From Thermohalobaculum sp965247385 (GTDB taxonomy: Bacteria; Pseudomonadota; Alphaproteobacteria; Rhodobacterales; Rhodobacteraceae): a DNA stretch of 64,000 nt. The stretch covers positions 186,001 through 250,000 of the forward strand of contig CBDFHG010000003.1 of NCBI GenBank assembly GCA_965247385.1, in the 5' to 3' direction. Each line of letters opens with the position of its first letter. Positions within the stretch are counted from its first letter, which is position 1. The notes beneath the pieces are model-generated. The model ran no database searches, was not told the DNA's origin, and worked only from the letters and a program-made list of their open reading frames with translations. Below, piece after piece: positions 25,004 to 34,905 of the stretch. The position numbers were made by a program, and so were the translations under genes.

Positions 25004-26899
25004 TTATGAGAAGGGCGTTGGCTTCGGCAAGCCAGTCCGCTTGGCATACAGGGCTTCGATCTCAGACCAATTGTGTACCAAGGGTTGAAACACGAGGTGC
25101 AGGATGAACCAGCATGCGTACACATAGTCATGGCCCCAAAAGCCACCAGCACCTACCTTGCCGTGCGCCAATTCATTCCGTACCGATGGCCCGCCCCGGA
25201 AATTGAACAGCAGATCGATCTCGTGCACGATGGGTGGGGACATGACCGTTTCTAGCTGCTCCCGGAACCTTCCAAGAAGCCCTGACAGCGTAGCCTCGGT
25301 CTGAATCCCGTCTTGGTCGATACTGGTCGTATCCACGCCAACCTGACTCAGGACGTAGCGCAGTGAATTCTCAAGCTGCGGGATCAGGAGATGCGCGGCC
25401 TCCATATCGGCACCACCCATGAAGCGTAATGCACCAGTGGCGTACAGGTGCTCGTGCTCCGGTTGCACGAACGGGCTGTGCTCCATGACCAGCATCAGAT
25501 CATCGACCGAGACCGGGTGTTCCGTGGTGATTACACGCCGGATTGGATCGATTGCACCGGCAACGGCAAGCTGGCGTCGTATCCCGTCGTTCCGCGCCAT
25601 CAAGAACCGGATGTGGGCTTCATCGTCACCACCATCAATGCTAAACCCCGGGGATGTGAAAACCACTCGCCCTTGGCTATCATGAAATGATACTGGAACA
25701 TTCGACACGATTGAGCTTTCCTCGCGCTGCTTCAGGACTTCACGGCGAAGCCCTTCCGGGTCGGGGGCGCTGTCACACATCATGAGTTGCAAGAGTGCCC
25801 ATGGCAGCGAACGGCCCATCACCGTCTTCCCCGCTCTCTCAACGATCTCTGTAATGTCGCTTTCGTGCGAAATAACCCCCATCTCGTCATGAATCGCAGG
25901 TTGAGCCTCACGCATAAGAGCGTGTAGTTCCGCACGCCGTTCCTTGGTCGCACGGATGGGGCGCATCACCTGAATCGCCTGCTCCAGGTACGAGGACCGG
26001 ATCATGGCTGATCCTTTGGCCAAGTCGGCCTGATGCACAAAGCATTCGGCGGACTCAATCTGGCACCGGTCGGCTTCCTCTTCTTTGTGGGAGAGGTGGT
26101 ACCCTCTTACAGCGGTCTCCCAGAGCCGTTTGCGGGTATCCGGATGCTCCGCCGCAGACTGACTGACAACGATGCCTTCAGCCATGACGGCTATATCCGA
26201 AGGATCATGCACCCGCCAGTCAAGGTTGACGCGTGCGATGCGAATGAACCCGTTCGGGTCTTCCTCGTGAGCAGCGACCTCGGTTATCTCGATGATGAGT
26301 GCCTTCAGCCGAGCGAACTTTGCTTTGTCCCAACCCATCGTGTGGGCAATCATCGCTGCGCGGGTTAGATACTGGATGGCATGGATATCGAGGGCCTTGT
26401 CCTGTTCGAATGCGAGGGTCGCTGTGCCATCAATCAGCCCGGCGATACAGTCACAGTAGGAACTGACCGCTAGGAAACCCATCGGGGCATCCTGACGATT
26501 CATGAACCAAGCCACGTCGGCTAGCCGGGCCCGCAAACCGGGGTTCGTTATACCCGGCGCAACATCGGAAATCACTGCGATCTGTTCCGGGTGTAGGTCA
26601 CTCGGGACAAGACTTCGGGTTGACCCGAACTGGATCACCGGCATGAACGGCTGGACACGGTCGTTCGGCACGAAGTAGTAATTCATGAGGCCAGCCAGTA
26701 GCTGGAAAACGGGCATCGCCAGGTCATCACAAGTTGACTGCGCCCCTTGGAGTAACCGATGCAGGTCCACGCAATCCACGCTGGTTGAGCCATCGAGAAC
26801 TCGTTCTGGCTGGACCGCGACGATATCCTCAGCCGTGACAATGAAGTCTATACCAGGATTGGATTGTGGCGAAACAGGTTGATCGGTCGTATCCGTCAT
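25004..26899 (-). CDS. DUF4209-type protein with C-terminal HEPN-like motif
   Basis: A 631-residue soluble protein. The region near residue 590 has GPSVRNELAHGKVG, an R-x4-H motif as in HEPN ribonucleases, followed by VYACWFILHLVF. This C-terminal block matches my memory of DUF4209; the larger N-terminal part is helical with no recognised domain. HEPN proteins are often RNases in defence or toxin systems, but no partner gene is adjacent: an IS66 remnant lies downstream and IS21 upstream. It may be an orphan defence effector. Base composition is lower in GC than the backbone. Confidence 0.6.
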   Translation of the reverse strand: MTDTTDQPVSPQSNPGIDFIVTAEDIVAVQPERVLDGSTSVDCVDLHRLLQGAQSTCDDLAMPVFQLLAGLMNYYFVPNDRVQPFMPVIQFGSTRSLVPSDLHPEQIAVISDVAPGITNPGLRARLADVAWFMNRQDAPMGFLAVSSYCDCIAGLIDGTATLAFEQDKALDIHAIQYLTRAAMIAHTMGWDKAKFARLKALIIEITEVAAHEEDPNGFIRIARVNLDWRVHDPSDIAVMAEGIVVSQSAAEHPDTRKRLWETAVRGYHLSHKEEEADRCQIESAECFVHQADLAKGSAMIRSSYLEQAIQVMRPIRATKERRAELHALMREAQPAIHDEMGVISHESDITEIVERAGKTVMGRSLPWALLQLMMCDSAPDPEGLRREVLKQREESSIVSNVPVSFHDSQGRVVFTSPGFSIDGGDDEAHIRFLMARNDGIRRQLAVAGAIDPIRRVITTEHPVSVDDLMLVMEHSPFVQPEHEHLYATGALRFMGGADMEAAHLLIPQLENSLRYVLSQVGVDTTSIDQDGIQTEATLSGLLGRFREQLETVMSPPIVHEIDLLFNFRGGPSVRNELAHGKVGAGGFWGHDYVYACWFILHLVFQPLVHNWSEIEALYAKRTGLPKPTPFS

Positions 26900-27005
26900 C
26901 AGGTGCTAACCTCCGGTTCCTCGCAGGGTGCTCGGCAGCACCTTGATCCCTCCCCCGCCGGTTTAAGTTCGACGGGTAAATCTGTCAAATGCATCCTCCG
27001 CTGCG

Positions 27006-28125
27006 CATTACGATCCAAAACGGCCGCCGATTCCGATCCAAAACGGCCGGTTCGATTGGGCCTGTGACCGACCTCGTCGGGTGACCCTGACAGGGGTTAT
27101 CTTCGTGCCTTTTGCAAAGGAGCGAAGGATGCCCGGAGAGAGGTTGCCCATGCGTAAAATACGTGATGCCCTGCGCCTGCATGCTGGCGGGTTGTCGAAG
27201 CGGCAGATTGCCGTCAGTTTGAACATCGGCCGCACCTCGGCCGGTGACTATATCAACCGCGCCAGCCGCGCCGGTTTGGGCTGGCCGCTGCCGGAAGAGC
27301 TTTCCGACGGAGACCTGGAAGCTCTGCTGTTCCCGCCGGCGGTGGCCGTTTCTCCACATCTGCGCCCACCGCCCGACTGGCCGGTACTGCATTGCGAACT
27401 GCGCCGGGCCGGTGTCACCCTGTCGCTGCTGTGGGAAGAATACCGCGCCGTCGACCCCATGGGCTTCGGTTACAGCCGGTTCTGCGAGCTCACCCGCGCC
27501 TGGAAGGGCAAACTCGCCCCGACCATGCGGCAAAACCATGTCGTCGGCGAGAAGATGTTCGTCGATTACGCCGGCACCACGCTGGAAGTGATCGATCCCC
27601 TCACCGGCGAGGTTCAAACGGCCCAGATCTTCGTCGCCACCCTGGGCGCTTCCTCCCTGACCTTTGCCGAGGCCACCTGGAGCCAGAAGCTGCCCGACTG
27701 GACCGGCTCGCACACCCGCGCCTTCAGCTACTTCGCCGCCGTGCCCCGCCAGGTGGTGCCGGACAATCTCAAAGCCGCCGTCGTCAAGGCCTGCCTGTAT
27801 GATCCGCAGGTCAATCGAACCTATGGCGAGATGGCGGCCCATTACGGCACGGCAATCGTGCCGGCACGGCCACGCAAGCCCCGCGACAAGGCCAAGGTGG
27901 AGGTTGGCGTCCAGGTGGTCGAGCGCCGCATCCTGGCCCGCCTGCGCAACCGCCGCTTCTTCTCCCTGGCCGAGGCCAACCAGGCCATCCGTGAACTGCT
28001 CGAGGAACTGAACGATCGGCAGAGCAAACATCTGGGCGCCTGCCGCCGGCGGCTGTTCGAGGAGTTGGAACGCCCGGCCCTGAAGCCGCTGCCCGCCCAG
28101 GCTTGCGAATACGCCGAGTGGAAGC
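27006..28125 (+). mobile_element. Left part of a broken IS21-family element
   Basis: Two terminal repeats with GATCCAAAACGGCC (about 27008-27048) are followed by istA. The element stops at the IS66 left end at 28126. A right-hand part (istB plus terminal repeats) lies 26 kb away at about 54.5-55.48 kb. Confidence 0.75.
27129..28125 (+). pseudogene. istA: IS21 transposase istA, C-terminally truncated
   Basis: The start is set at the ATG giving MPGERLPMRKIRDALRLHAG, typical of IstA, with the helix-turn-helix GLSKRQIAVSLNIGRTSAGD. The DDE core has MFVDYAGTTLEVIDPLTGEV, a second acidic residue near VPDNLKAAV and the glutamate region around KAKVEVGVQVVERRIL. It breaks off at CEYAEWK, where the IS66 insertion begins; the last third of IstA is missing. 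Confidence 0.85.
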
Positions 28126-28232
28126 GTAACCGTCCGGTCTCCCCGCCCTTGCAGGGTTTGTGATTGGCGTGCGAGCCTTCGGGTGATCGCGGGCGATAAT
28201 GTCCGTTTGAATTACGAGGACACTTGAACTTG

Positions 28233-28586
28233 ATGGATCATCGTAGAGGCAATCGGCGGAGCTACTCGAATGCGTTCAAGCGCCGTGTTGTGGCCGAGGC
28301 GCTTGATCCAGGGGCTTCGGTTGCGTCGGTGGCGCGCCATCACGGGCTGAGCGCGAACATGGTGTTCGCGTGGCGTCGTGATCCGCGGTTTGGGCCAGGT
28401 GGTGATGGGGTGTTTTTCCTGCCTGTCGAGGTGATGTCGACTGCGATCACCGCCGCGCCGGAGCCGATCATTCCATCCAGCGACGGCCGGGTCGAGATCG
28501 CCCTTGCATCGGGCCATCGTCTGACGCTCAGCGGTGCCTTTGATCCGGACATGGTGGTGCTGTTGGCGCGAGGTCTGAGCGCATGA
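28233..28586 (+). CDS. tnpA: IS66 accessory protein TnpA (Orf1)
   Basis: About 117 residues with an N-terminal helix-turn-helix (YSNAFKRRVVAEALDPGASV, ARHHGLSANMVFAWR) typical of the IS66 small DNA-binding protein. Its stop overlaps the tnpB start by 4 bases. It is required together with TnpB and TnpC for transposition in this family. Confidence 0.85.
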   Translation: MDHRRGNRRSYSNAFKRRVVAEALDPGASVASVARHHGLSANMVFAWRRDPRFGPGGDGVFFLPVEVMSTAITAAPEPIIPSSDGRVEIALASGHRLTLSGAFDPDMVVLLARGLSA

Positions 28587-28930
28587 TCCCGGTTCCCGTG
28601 CAGACGAAGGTCTGGCTGGCGGCTGGCGTTACCGATATGCGCAAGGGGTTCAACGGTTTGTCGGCGCTGGCCGGGAAGGTTCTGGAGCAGGACCCGTATT
28701 CCGGGCACCTGTTCGTGTTCCGGCGGCGGCGCGCCGACCTGATCAAGGTCATATGGTGGGACGGGCAAGGGGCGTGTCTGTTTTCCAGGCGTCTGGAGCG
28801 CGGCAGGTTCGTCTGGCCATCGCCGGCGCATGGCAGGTTGTCGGTGACATCGGTGCAACTGGCGATGCTGTTGGAGGGCATCGACTGGCGCGCGCCGCTG
28901 CGCACCTGGCGGCCCCTGACGGCAGGATGA
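28583..28930 (+). CDS. tnpB: IS66 accessory protein TnpB (Orf2)
   Basis: A 115-residue protein with the TnpB signature VWLAAGVTDMRKGFNGLSAL and LFVFRRRRADLIKVIWWDGQ. Its role in transposition is undefined but conserved. A copy of its middle part occurs at 24762-24890. Confidence 0.9.
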   Translation: MIPVPVQTKVWLAAGVTDMRKGFNGLSALAGKVLEQDPYSGHLFVFRRRRADLIKVIWWDGQGACLFSRRLERGRFVWPSPAHGRLSVTSVQLAMLLEGIDWRAPLRTWRPLTAG

Positions 28931-28998
28931 TTTTTTGAACAAAAGCAGAGAAATATGACGCTTCGGGGATTCCCTTCAGTGTCGCGTTCTGGTATGGA

Positions 28999-30507
28999 AT
29001 GGCTATGCTGGACCAGACCGGATCACTGCCCGATGATCCCTCGGAATTGAGGGTGTTCGCGGGGCAATTGGTGGCGACGGTCAAGTCCCGGGCGCTCCGG
29101 ATCGCCAAGCTGGAACACCAGCTCGCTGGCCACCGCCGTCATCGGTTTGGCTCGAAGTCGGAGACGATGAACCAGCTTGAACTCGGGCTCGAAGAGGAAG
29201 AGATCGCGGCGGCGAAGATCGCGCCGCCTGCGCCGCCTGATACTGTCGCCGGGCCGAAGAACAAACCAAAGCGCAAACCGTTGCCGGACAGCTTGCCGCG
29301 CAACGAGCAAGTGCTGTCGCCCGGCGAGGCCTGCGGCAAGTGCGGCGAGGTTCTGAAGAAACTCGGCGAAGATGTCACCGAAGAGCTGGAATACATCCCT
29401 GGCCGGTTCATCGTGAACCGCTTTGTCCGGCCCCGCATGGCTTGCACGTGTTGCGAGGCGATCTGCCAGGCACCATTGCCCTCGCGCCCGATCGAGCGGG
29501 GTCGTCCCGGCCCGGCCTTGCTGGCCCATGTGCTGGTCTCGAAGTATGCCGATCACCTCCCGCTCTATCGCCAGTCCCGGATATTCGATCGCGACGGCAT
29601 TGATCTCGACCGCTCGACCCTGTCCGACTGGGTCGGCAAATCGGCGGCACTGCTGGAACCATTGGCTGATATGGTCGGGCGCCATGTTCAGCGCGGCCAG
29701 GCGATCTTTGCCGACGACACCACCCTGAAGATGCAGGTGAAGGGCACCGGCAAATGCAAGACCGCCCGGATCTGGACCTATGTTCGCGACGAACGGCCAT
29801 GGGGCGGCGCCGACCCACCAGCGGCATGGTATCAGTTCACCGTCGATCGCAAGGGCGAGCACCCCACCAAACACCTGGCCGGGTACAAGGGCTGGATGCA
29901 CGCGGACGGCTATGCCGGGTTCAACGAGCTCTACCGATCCGGTGGTGTCGATGAAGTCGCCTGCATGGCCCATATCCGGCGCAAGTTCACCGATGTCTTC
30001 CAGTCGGAGGGCTCGATCATCGCCGAGGAAGCCATCAAGCGCATCGCCGGGCTCTACGTCGTCGAGAAGGATGCCCGCGGCAGTGTGCCCATTGAGCGGG
30101 TCCAACTCCGGCAAGCCCGCGCCAAACCGATCTTCGATGCTCTGGAAGCCTGGCTGCAAACCCGGCTGCCAAAGATCTCCGGCAAGTCCGAACTCGCCAG
30201 GGCGATCCGCTACGCCCTGACCCGGATGAGGCGCCTGCGCCCGTATCTCGACCACGGCTTTCTGGAGATCGACAACAATTCCGCCGAACGCGCCATGAAG
30301 CCGATAGCCCTGGGTCGCAAGAATTATCTTTTTGTCGGCTCAGAGGCTGGCGGTAAATCCGCCGCCATCGCCTATACCCTGATCGAGACCGCCAGGCTCA
30401 ACGGCGTCGATCCCCAGGCCTGGCTGACCGATGTGCTCAGTCGCATCGCCGATCACAAAATCACCAAACTCGACGAGTTGCTCCCGTGGCGCTTCGCTCA
30501 GACCTGA
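28999..30507 (+). CDS. tnpC: IS66 transposase TnpC
   Basis: A 502-residue DDE transposase. It has an N-terminal leucine-rich helix (LEHQLAGHRRHRFGSKSETM), a zinc-binding segment (GEACGKCGEVLKKLG), the first Asp in AIFADDTTLKMQVKG, the second near HADGYAGFNEL, and the Glu in DNNSAERAMKPIALGRKNYL. The frame is complete, so the element may be active. Confidence 0.93.
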   Translation: MAMLDQTGSLPDDPSELRVFAGQLVATVKSRALRIAKLEHQLAGHRRHRFGSKSETMNQLELGLEEEEIAAAKIAPPAPPDTVAGPKNKPKRKPLPDSLPRNEQVLSPGEACGKCGEVLKKLGEDVTEELEYIPGRFIVNRFVRPRMACTCCEAICQAPLPSRPIERGRPGPALLAHVLVSKYADHLPLYRQSRIFDRDGIDLDRSTLSDWVGKSAALLEPLADMVGRHVQRGQAIFADDTTLKMQVKGTGKCKTARIWTYVRDERPWGGADPPAAWYQFTVDRKGEHPTKHLAGYKGWMHADGYAGFNELYRSGGVDEVACMAHIRRKFTDVFQSEGSIIAEEAIKRIAGLYVVEKDARGSVPIERVQLRQARAKPIFDALEAWLQTRLPKISGKSELARAIRYALTRMRRLRPYLDHGFLEIDNNSAERAMKPIALGRKNYLFVGSEAGGKSAAIAYTLIETARLNGVDPQAWLTDVLSRIADHKITKLDELLPWRFAQT

Positions 30508-30559
30508 GCGCAATCGGCCGACGCTGAACCGAACCAGAGCCCCGAGACCGGACGCTTAC

Positions 30560-31106
30560 GGATACCTCACCAAGCGCCCGCACTGCCAAATCGACCGCGC
30601 GGCCCGCATTGTAACCCCGCGCCGCCGCCGGAGTTGGAGAATAGCCGAAGTCTGCGCGAAAGACGGTGACGAAGGCGGCAGCGTCCGGATTGTCGAACCG
30701 GTCGGGCGGAACCGGCCCCGCGGCAGGTGGGCAGAAGGCCACCGGCGCACCATCAGGGGCATCAGCGATGCCGCTCACCGGGACGGCGGTCGTGACGATA
30801 TCCAGGCGCAGCTCCAAGACCTGCTGGCGCAACCAGGCGGGATCACTCGCCGCGGCGCTGTCGACAGGGCGGAGATGGCTGTCAAGCCCGCCGAGATGGC
30901 CGTCGGGGTCTCGTCCGGATGGCCGTCACGCTCGCGCGCGTTGCCAACCGGATGCCGTCGAGCGCCTGCTGGCCAGCGGCGCTGTCGGAGCCCGACATAG
31001 GCAGGATCACGCCGAGTTGGAAGCTGTGTGCAAGGGCCGGGGAAGGTGCGGTCAGAAACACCGCAAGAATTCCCGCAAGAATTCCGGCGAATGCGATGGG
31101 CCGCAT
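30560..31106 (-). pseudogene. LivK-like ABC substrate-binding protein gene, broken
   Basis: The ATG at 31106 gives a signal peptide (MRPIAFAGILAGILAVFLTA) and QLGVILPMSGSDSAAGQQAL, the start of a branched-chain amino acid type binding protein. A frameshift near 30930 is followed by RQQVLELRLDIVTTAVPVSG and FRADFGYSPTPAAARGYNAG. The gene is then cut by the IS66 right end. The C-terminal lobe is missing. Confidence 0.6.
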
Positions 31107-31141
31107 GATGATCTTTCCCACCAAGGGATCGCCAACGCGGA

Positions 31142-31528
31142 TCACGACAACACCCGGGGCTTGCCCGCCTCGTCGATTGCCACGAAAGAGAACACCGCCT
31201 TGGTCACCCGCATGTGGTTTCCCGCCGGCAGGCGGGTGATCCAGGCCTCGACGGCAATGCCCATCGAGGTGCGGCCTTCACGCTCCAGCACCGAATGGAT
31301 CGCCAGCACGTCGCCCACCTTCACCGGCTTGTGGAAAACCATTCCATCGACCGCCACGGTGGCCACCCGGCCGCGCGCCCGGGTGCGCGCCAGTACGCTG
31401 GCGCCGAGGTCCATCTGCGCCATCAGCCAGCCGCCGAAGATGTCGCCATTGGCGTTGCTGTCGGCCGGCATGGCGATGGTCTGCAGGGTGATCTCGCCTC
31501 TCGGGCCGGTTGTTTCGGGTTCAGTCAT
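31142..31528 (-). CDS. Acyl-CoA thioesterase (YciA-like hotdog protein)
   Basis: A 128-residue single hotdog domain: IAMPADSNANGDIFGGWLMA with the conserved N-x-x-G-D-x-F-G-G, then ATVAVDGMVFHKPVKVGDVL. These hexamers hydrolyse short- to medium-chain acyl-CoAs. The start (MTEPETTG) overlaps the upstream flavoprotein stop by 4 bases, so the pair is an operon. Confidence 0.9.
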   Translation of the reverse strand: MTEPETTGPRGEITLQTIAMPADSNANGDIFGGWLMAQMDLGASVLARTRARGRVATVAVDGMVFHKPVKVGDVLAIHSVLEREGRTSMGIAVEAWITRLPAGNHMRVTKAVFSFVAIDEAGKPRVLS

Positions 31529-32733
31529 CGGTTTCCCTCTCTCCACTCCGCCGCAGCCTGCCCCGCGCGAAAGCCGGTGGCAAGGCAGGCGGTCAGCAGA
31601 TAGCCGCCGGTCGGCGCTTCCCAGTCCAGCATCTCGCCCGCCGCGAAGACGCCTGGCAAGTGGGTCAACATCAGGTTTGCGTCCAACTCCGCCCAGGCAA
31701 CGCCCCCGGCCGAGGAAATCGCTTCGGCGACCGGGCGCGGGCGGATCAGCGGCAATGGCAGTGCCTTGATCGCCCGGGCCGCATCGTCCGGCCCGTCGAG
31801 CGCGTCCGGCGCCAATTCGCGCAGCAGCCCGGCCCGGACGCCAGTCAGGCGCACCGTCTTGCGCAGGTGGCTGGCCAGCGAATTTTTACCAATGGGTCGC
31901 GACAGGCGGCGGTAAAGCTGCGCCTCGCTTCGATCGGGTGCGAGGTCGAGGGTGAGAACCGCGGGACCTGTCTCAAGCGCGTCACGCAACGGCGCGGAGA
32001 GGGCGTAGACGGCACTGCCTTCGATGCCCGTCCTCGAGACGACGAATTCACCCTTGACCGAATGGCCACCGAAGCTCAGCCGCGCGGGTTTGACCGGCTG
32101 GCCCGCAAAACGGTCGCGGAAATGCGCCGACCAGGCGATGTCGAAGCCCATATTGGCGGGACGAAACGGGAAGATTCCAACCCCGCGCGCGGTCAGCCAC
32201 GGCACCCATGCGGCGTCGGAGCCAAGCCGGGGCCAGCTCGCCCCGCCCAGCGCCAGAACGGTAACACCCGGCTTGACCCGGCGCGGCCCCGCCAGGGTGT
32301 CGAAGGCCAGGGTGTCGCTGTCCCACCCGGTCCAGCGCCAGCGGGTGCGCAGATCGGCCCCCGCCAGCCGTGTGAGCCATTTGCGCAACAGCGGCGAGGC
32401 CTTCATTGCCTTTGGGAACACCCGCCCCGACGTGCCGGTAAACAGCGGTTGCCCCAACCCCTCGGCCCAGGCCCGCACCTCGGCTGGTCCAAAGGTTTCT
32501 AGCATGGGGCGCAGGTTCGGTGCGGCTTCGCCAAATGCAGTGATGAAGCGGGCGCGGTCCTCGTCCCGGGTCAGGTTCAGCCCCGACTTTCCCGCCATCA
32601 GCAGTTTGCGGGCGGCGGTCGCCTTGGCCTCGAACAGCACCGGACGCACCCCCGCCGCCATTAACGACTCGGCGGCGGCCAGCCCGGCCGGGCCAGCGCC
32701 GATCACGGCGGCGTCGATGTGTTCGCTCTCCAT
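31525..32733 (-). CDS. TIGR03862-type flavoprotein (BaiN/YhiN-like)
   Basis: A 402-residue FAD protein. GAGPAGLAAAESLMAAG is near residue 11, RKLLMAGKSGLNLTRDED after it, then TGTSGRVFPKAMKASPLLRK, VLALGGASWPRLGSD and the C-terminal GVFAAGEMLDWEAPTGGYLL. All are features of this family, often called NAD(P)/FAD-dependent oxidoreductases of unknown substrate. Translation of the thioesterase is coupled to it. Confidence 0.88.
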   Translation of the reverse strand: MESEHIDAAVIGAGPAGLAAAESLMAAGVRPVLFEAKATAARKLLMAGKSGLNLTRDEDRARFITAFGEAAPNLRPMLETFGPAEVRAWAEGLGQPLFTGTSGRVFPKAMKASPLLRKWLTRLAGADLRTRWRWTGWDSDTLAFDTLAGPRRVKPGVTVLALGGASWPRLGSDAAWVPWLTARGVGIFPFRPANMGFDIAWSAHFRDRFAGQPVKPARLSFGGHSVKGEFVVSRTGIEGSAVYALSAPLRDALETGPAVLTLDLAPDRSEAQLYRRLSRPIGKNSLASHLRKTVRLTGVRAGLLRELAPDALDGPDDAARAIKALPLPLIRPRPVAEAISSAGGVAWAELDANLMLTHLPGVFAAGEMLDWEAPTGGYLLTACLATGFRAGQAAAEWREGNR

Positions 32734-32989
32734 GGCGCAGCCCTATCCGGTGCGGTGGGTCTGCGCAACGATGGCGCACAACCGGTGCCCGCGGCACCGC
32801 AGGCGCGGGGGCAGGCGGTGGCGGGGGTGGTGGCGGGCCTGGTCTTGAGACACGGTTACGCGTCAGCGTAAGCGGGGCGTGAGACGAGGCCCGGATGATC
32901 GGCAGTCAGGCCATCGCCGCCGGGCGCAACTCCACACCCTCGACGGTCACCCGGTGCATCAACCGCCTGTGCCCGCCGGCTTTCAGGTC
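32734..32989. other. GC-rich spacer upstream of the flavoprotein operon
   Basis: No gene recognised. It probably holds the flavoprotein promoter and the degraded 3' tail of the TauD-like pseudogene. Confidence 0.35.
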
Positions 32990-33950
32990 GCTGCCGCTGC
33001 GACCGGCACGTTGCGTCCGTCCGGCTGACGGATGCCGCCCCGCAGGCTGCCTGCGGTGGTATCGCCGAACAGCACGGCGTGGCTTGCCGGCAGTGGCCGT
33101 GAGTTGGCCATCGAGATTCACATACGATAGAGCAGTCGCTTGCCGCCACCGGCCCCGCCCGCCCCGTCTTCATAGGCGGTGCGGCCATGGTAGAGGATGT
33201 GATTGTTGAGGTATTGGATGTCGCCGGGCTGGAAACGGTGGGTCAGGCAAAGCTCGTGGCCCAACTCGTGCAGCAGATCGAGAGCCTCCACTGCGCATCG
33301 GTCATGCGCGGGACTTGCGGGACCTTCTGGCCAGCCTCGACATAGGTGCGCGAGTAATGGGTGGTGAAATGGCCCTGCTCAAGGGCAAAGACCGGCAGCA
33401 TGTAGTAGGCAGCCTCGCCGCCGATCTCTTCGTCCAGACGGCTGCGCGGGATGTCGCGGTAGAGTTCTTCGGCCAGATCGGGCGGCGCGCCAGCATGGTG
33501 TCGTGGATGGTGATGGCGCTGGCGATCTCGGACAGGCCGCCGGAGATCGACTGCTCGGCGCAAAGCAGCGTCACCACGTCGGTGCGGTCGGTGTGAAAAC
33601 GCAGGACTCCGGTGGTCTGTACCCGGGCGCGCGACGACAGGAAGGGCTGATCGCCACCGGTGCTTTTCCCCGAATGCGATCCCGAACCGGGTAACGTGCC
33701 CCGCGCCAGTGTGCCGGCGCCCTCGTCGGTAATCTCACCGATCAACTCGCCGTTTGCCGACTGGTAGACCGGTGTGCCCGGATGGCAGGCCAAACCATGA
33801 TGGATGCACTTCAGGGCCTCGGCACCGTAGCGCCCGACCGGCAGACCGCGCAACAGGGCGATGCCGCGACCATGCTCCAGTTCCCGGGCCATATCGGCGA
33901 CGCGGGGGGCGAAGTCGCCTGGGTGTTTGGTCCCGGGATGAGATGGTCGG
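32990..33950 (-). pseudogene. TauD/TfdA-like dioxygenase gene, multiply broken
   Basis: Across frames the minus strand reads DMARELEHGRGIALLRGLPV, VLRFHTDRTDVVTLLCAEQS (Fe-binding H-x-D), a frameshift near 33480, RLDEEIGGEAAYYMLPVFAL, a second shift near 33270, then RFQPGDIQYLNNHILYHGRT and an in-frame stop where Trp is expected (YRM-stop-ISMANSRP). The N-terminus is also missing. This was a 2-oxoglutarate-dependent oxygenase of about 330 residues, now dead. Confidence 0.7.
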
Positions 33951-34164
33951 GTTGAAGTCTGAACCGTTCTGGCTCGGAAGACGCGATCGCTGAAGAGCTT
34001 GATGTCTGTATTGCCAGACGTCGCGAAGAGATCGGGACTGACGAACCGTGAACTATAGCGGTTGAAGCCAGAACAACGCTGCGGCGGGTGCCTTATCAGG
34101 GCACCTGCTGCGCGTCATCGCCGGACCTGGCACCTCTGGTGGGCGGGTCTGAAAACAACGGATG
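33951..34164. other. Gap before the hydantoinase-type operon's last gene
   Basis: Contains a small inverted repeat (GGTGCCTTATCAGGGCACC, about 34088-34106) about 60 bases past the operon's last stop, a possible weak terminator. No gene is seen. Confidence 0.4.
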
Positions 34165-34905
34165 TCAGAGTTGATCGAACAGACGCCCGGGCACCCCATT
34201 ATGCCGGGGGATATTAAGTGCTTTCATTAAGCAAAACATCATCGCCTGGTTTGATGTGACCACCGTTTTGTCAATGGCAGCCTCGATCTGCTCGATGGCC
34301 TCGACCGAGCGCATGTCAGTGCAGCTCAGCACGATGGCCTGCGCGTCCGGGTGATCGGCCTTCAGGGCGAGGTCACAGACTTCATCCGGCGTGAGTTCGC
34401 CCTGCCCATAATTATCCAGTTCGCGATTGATATCAGCGCATTTCACGGTTTCGATGTGGTTTTTGTTCAGAAAAACTATGGCCTGCTCATTGATCGCACC
34501 AAGATAAGGAGAGGAAAACCCTACCTTTTTTGCATCAATCGCCTTGAGGGCGGTCATCAAACACCCGGCTGCGGTCAGTGAAACCGCCCCCGTGCCGGCC
34601 TTAATTTGCGCCGCAAGACCGGCATCAAAACCCGGGCCATGGGTCAGTGTTGCCGAGGTGCAGCCATAAAGCACCACGTCGGGCCGCACGCCGGCAATCA
34701 TCCGCAAGTCATGGCGGATGTCCGCCGCACCTAACGCCGCCATCTGATCGGAACCGGGAACTTTGTCGGCGTCATAGCCACCCATACGCTGAAAATGCAC
34801 CGTTGTATCTGGTGGCCGCATCAACATCATGTCAGGTTCGAGATTGGTATTCGTGAAGGGGACGAGTACGCCGATTTTGGCGCGGGTTCTGGTTTCATAT
34901 GTCAT
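34165..34905 (-). CDS. Maleate cis-trans isomerase / Asp-Glu racemase superfamily protein
   Basis: A 246-residue enzyme from the ATG giving MTYETRTRAKIGVLVPFTNT. The two active-site cysteines lie in VLYGCTSATLTHGPG (about residue 96) and IVLSCTDMRSVEAIE (about 190). This two-cysteine layout is shared by maleate isomerase, arylmalonate decarboxylase and hydantoin racemase relatives. The position behind hydantoinase A/B suggests racemisation of the ring substrate or product. Its start overlaps the upstream aminotransferase stop by 4 bases. Confidence 0.8.
   Translation of the reverse strand: MTYETRTRAKIGVLVPFTNTNLEPDMMLMRPPDTTVHFQRMGGYDADKVPGSDQMAALGAADIRHDLRMIAGVRPDVVLYGCTSATLTHGPGFDAGLAAQIKAGTGAVSLTAAGCLMTALKAIDAKKVGFSSPYLGAINEQAIVFLNKNHIETVKCADINRELDNYGQGELTPDEVCDLALKADHPDAQAIVLSCTDMRSVEAIEQIEAAIDKTVVTSNQAMMFCLMKALNIPRHNGVPGRLFDQL

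Larger units (their letters stand above)
28126..30559. mobile_element. Complete IS66-family element
   Basis: The termini are GTAACCGTCCGGTCTC (left) and, in reverse complement at the right end, GTAAGCGTCCGGTCTC. It carries tnpA, tnpB and tnpC in order. Flanking 8-mers (GTGGAAGC left, GGATACCT right) differ, so DNA on one side was deleted after insertion. Confidence 0.9.
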
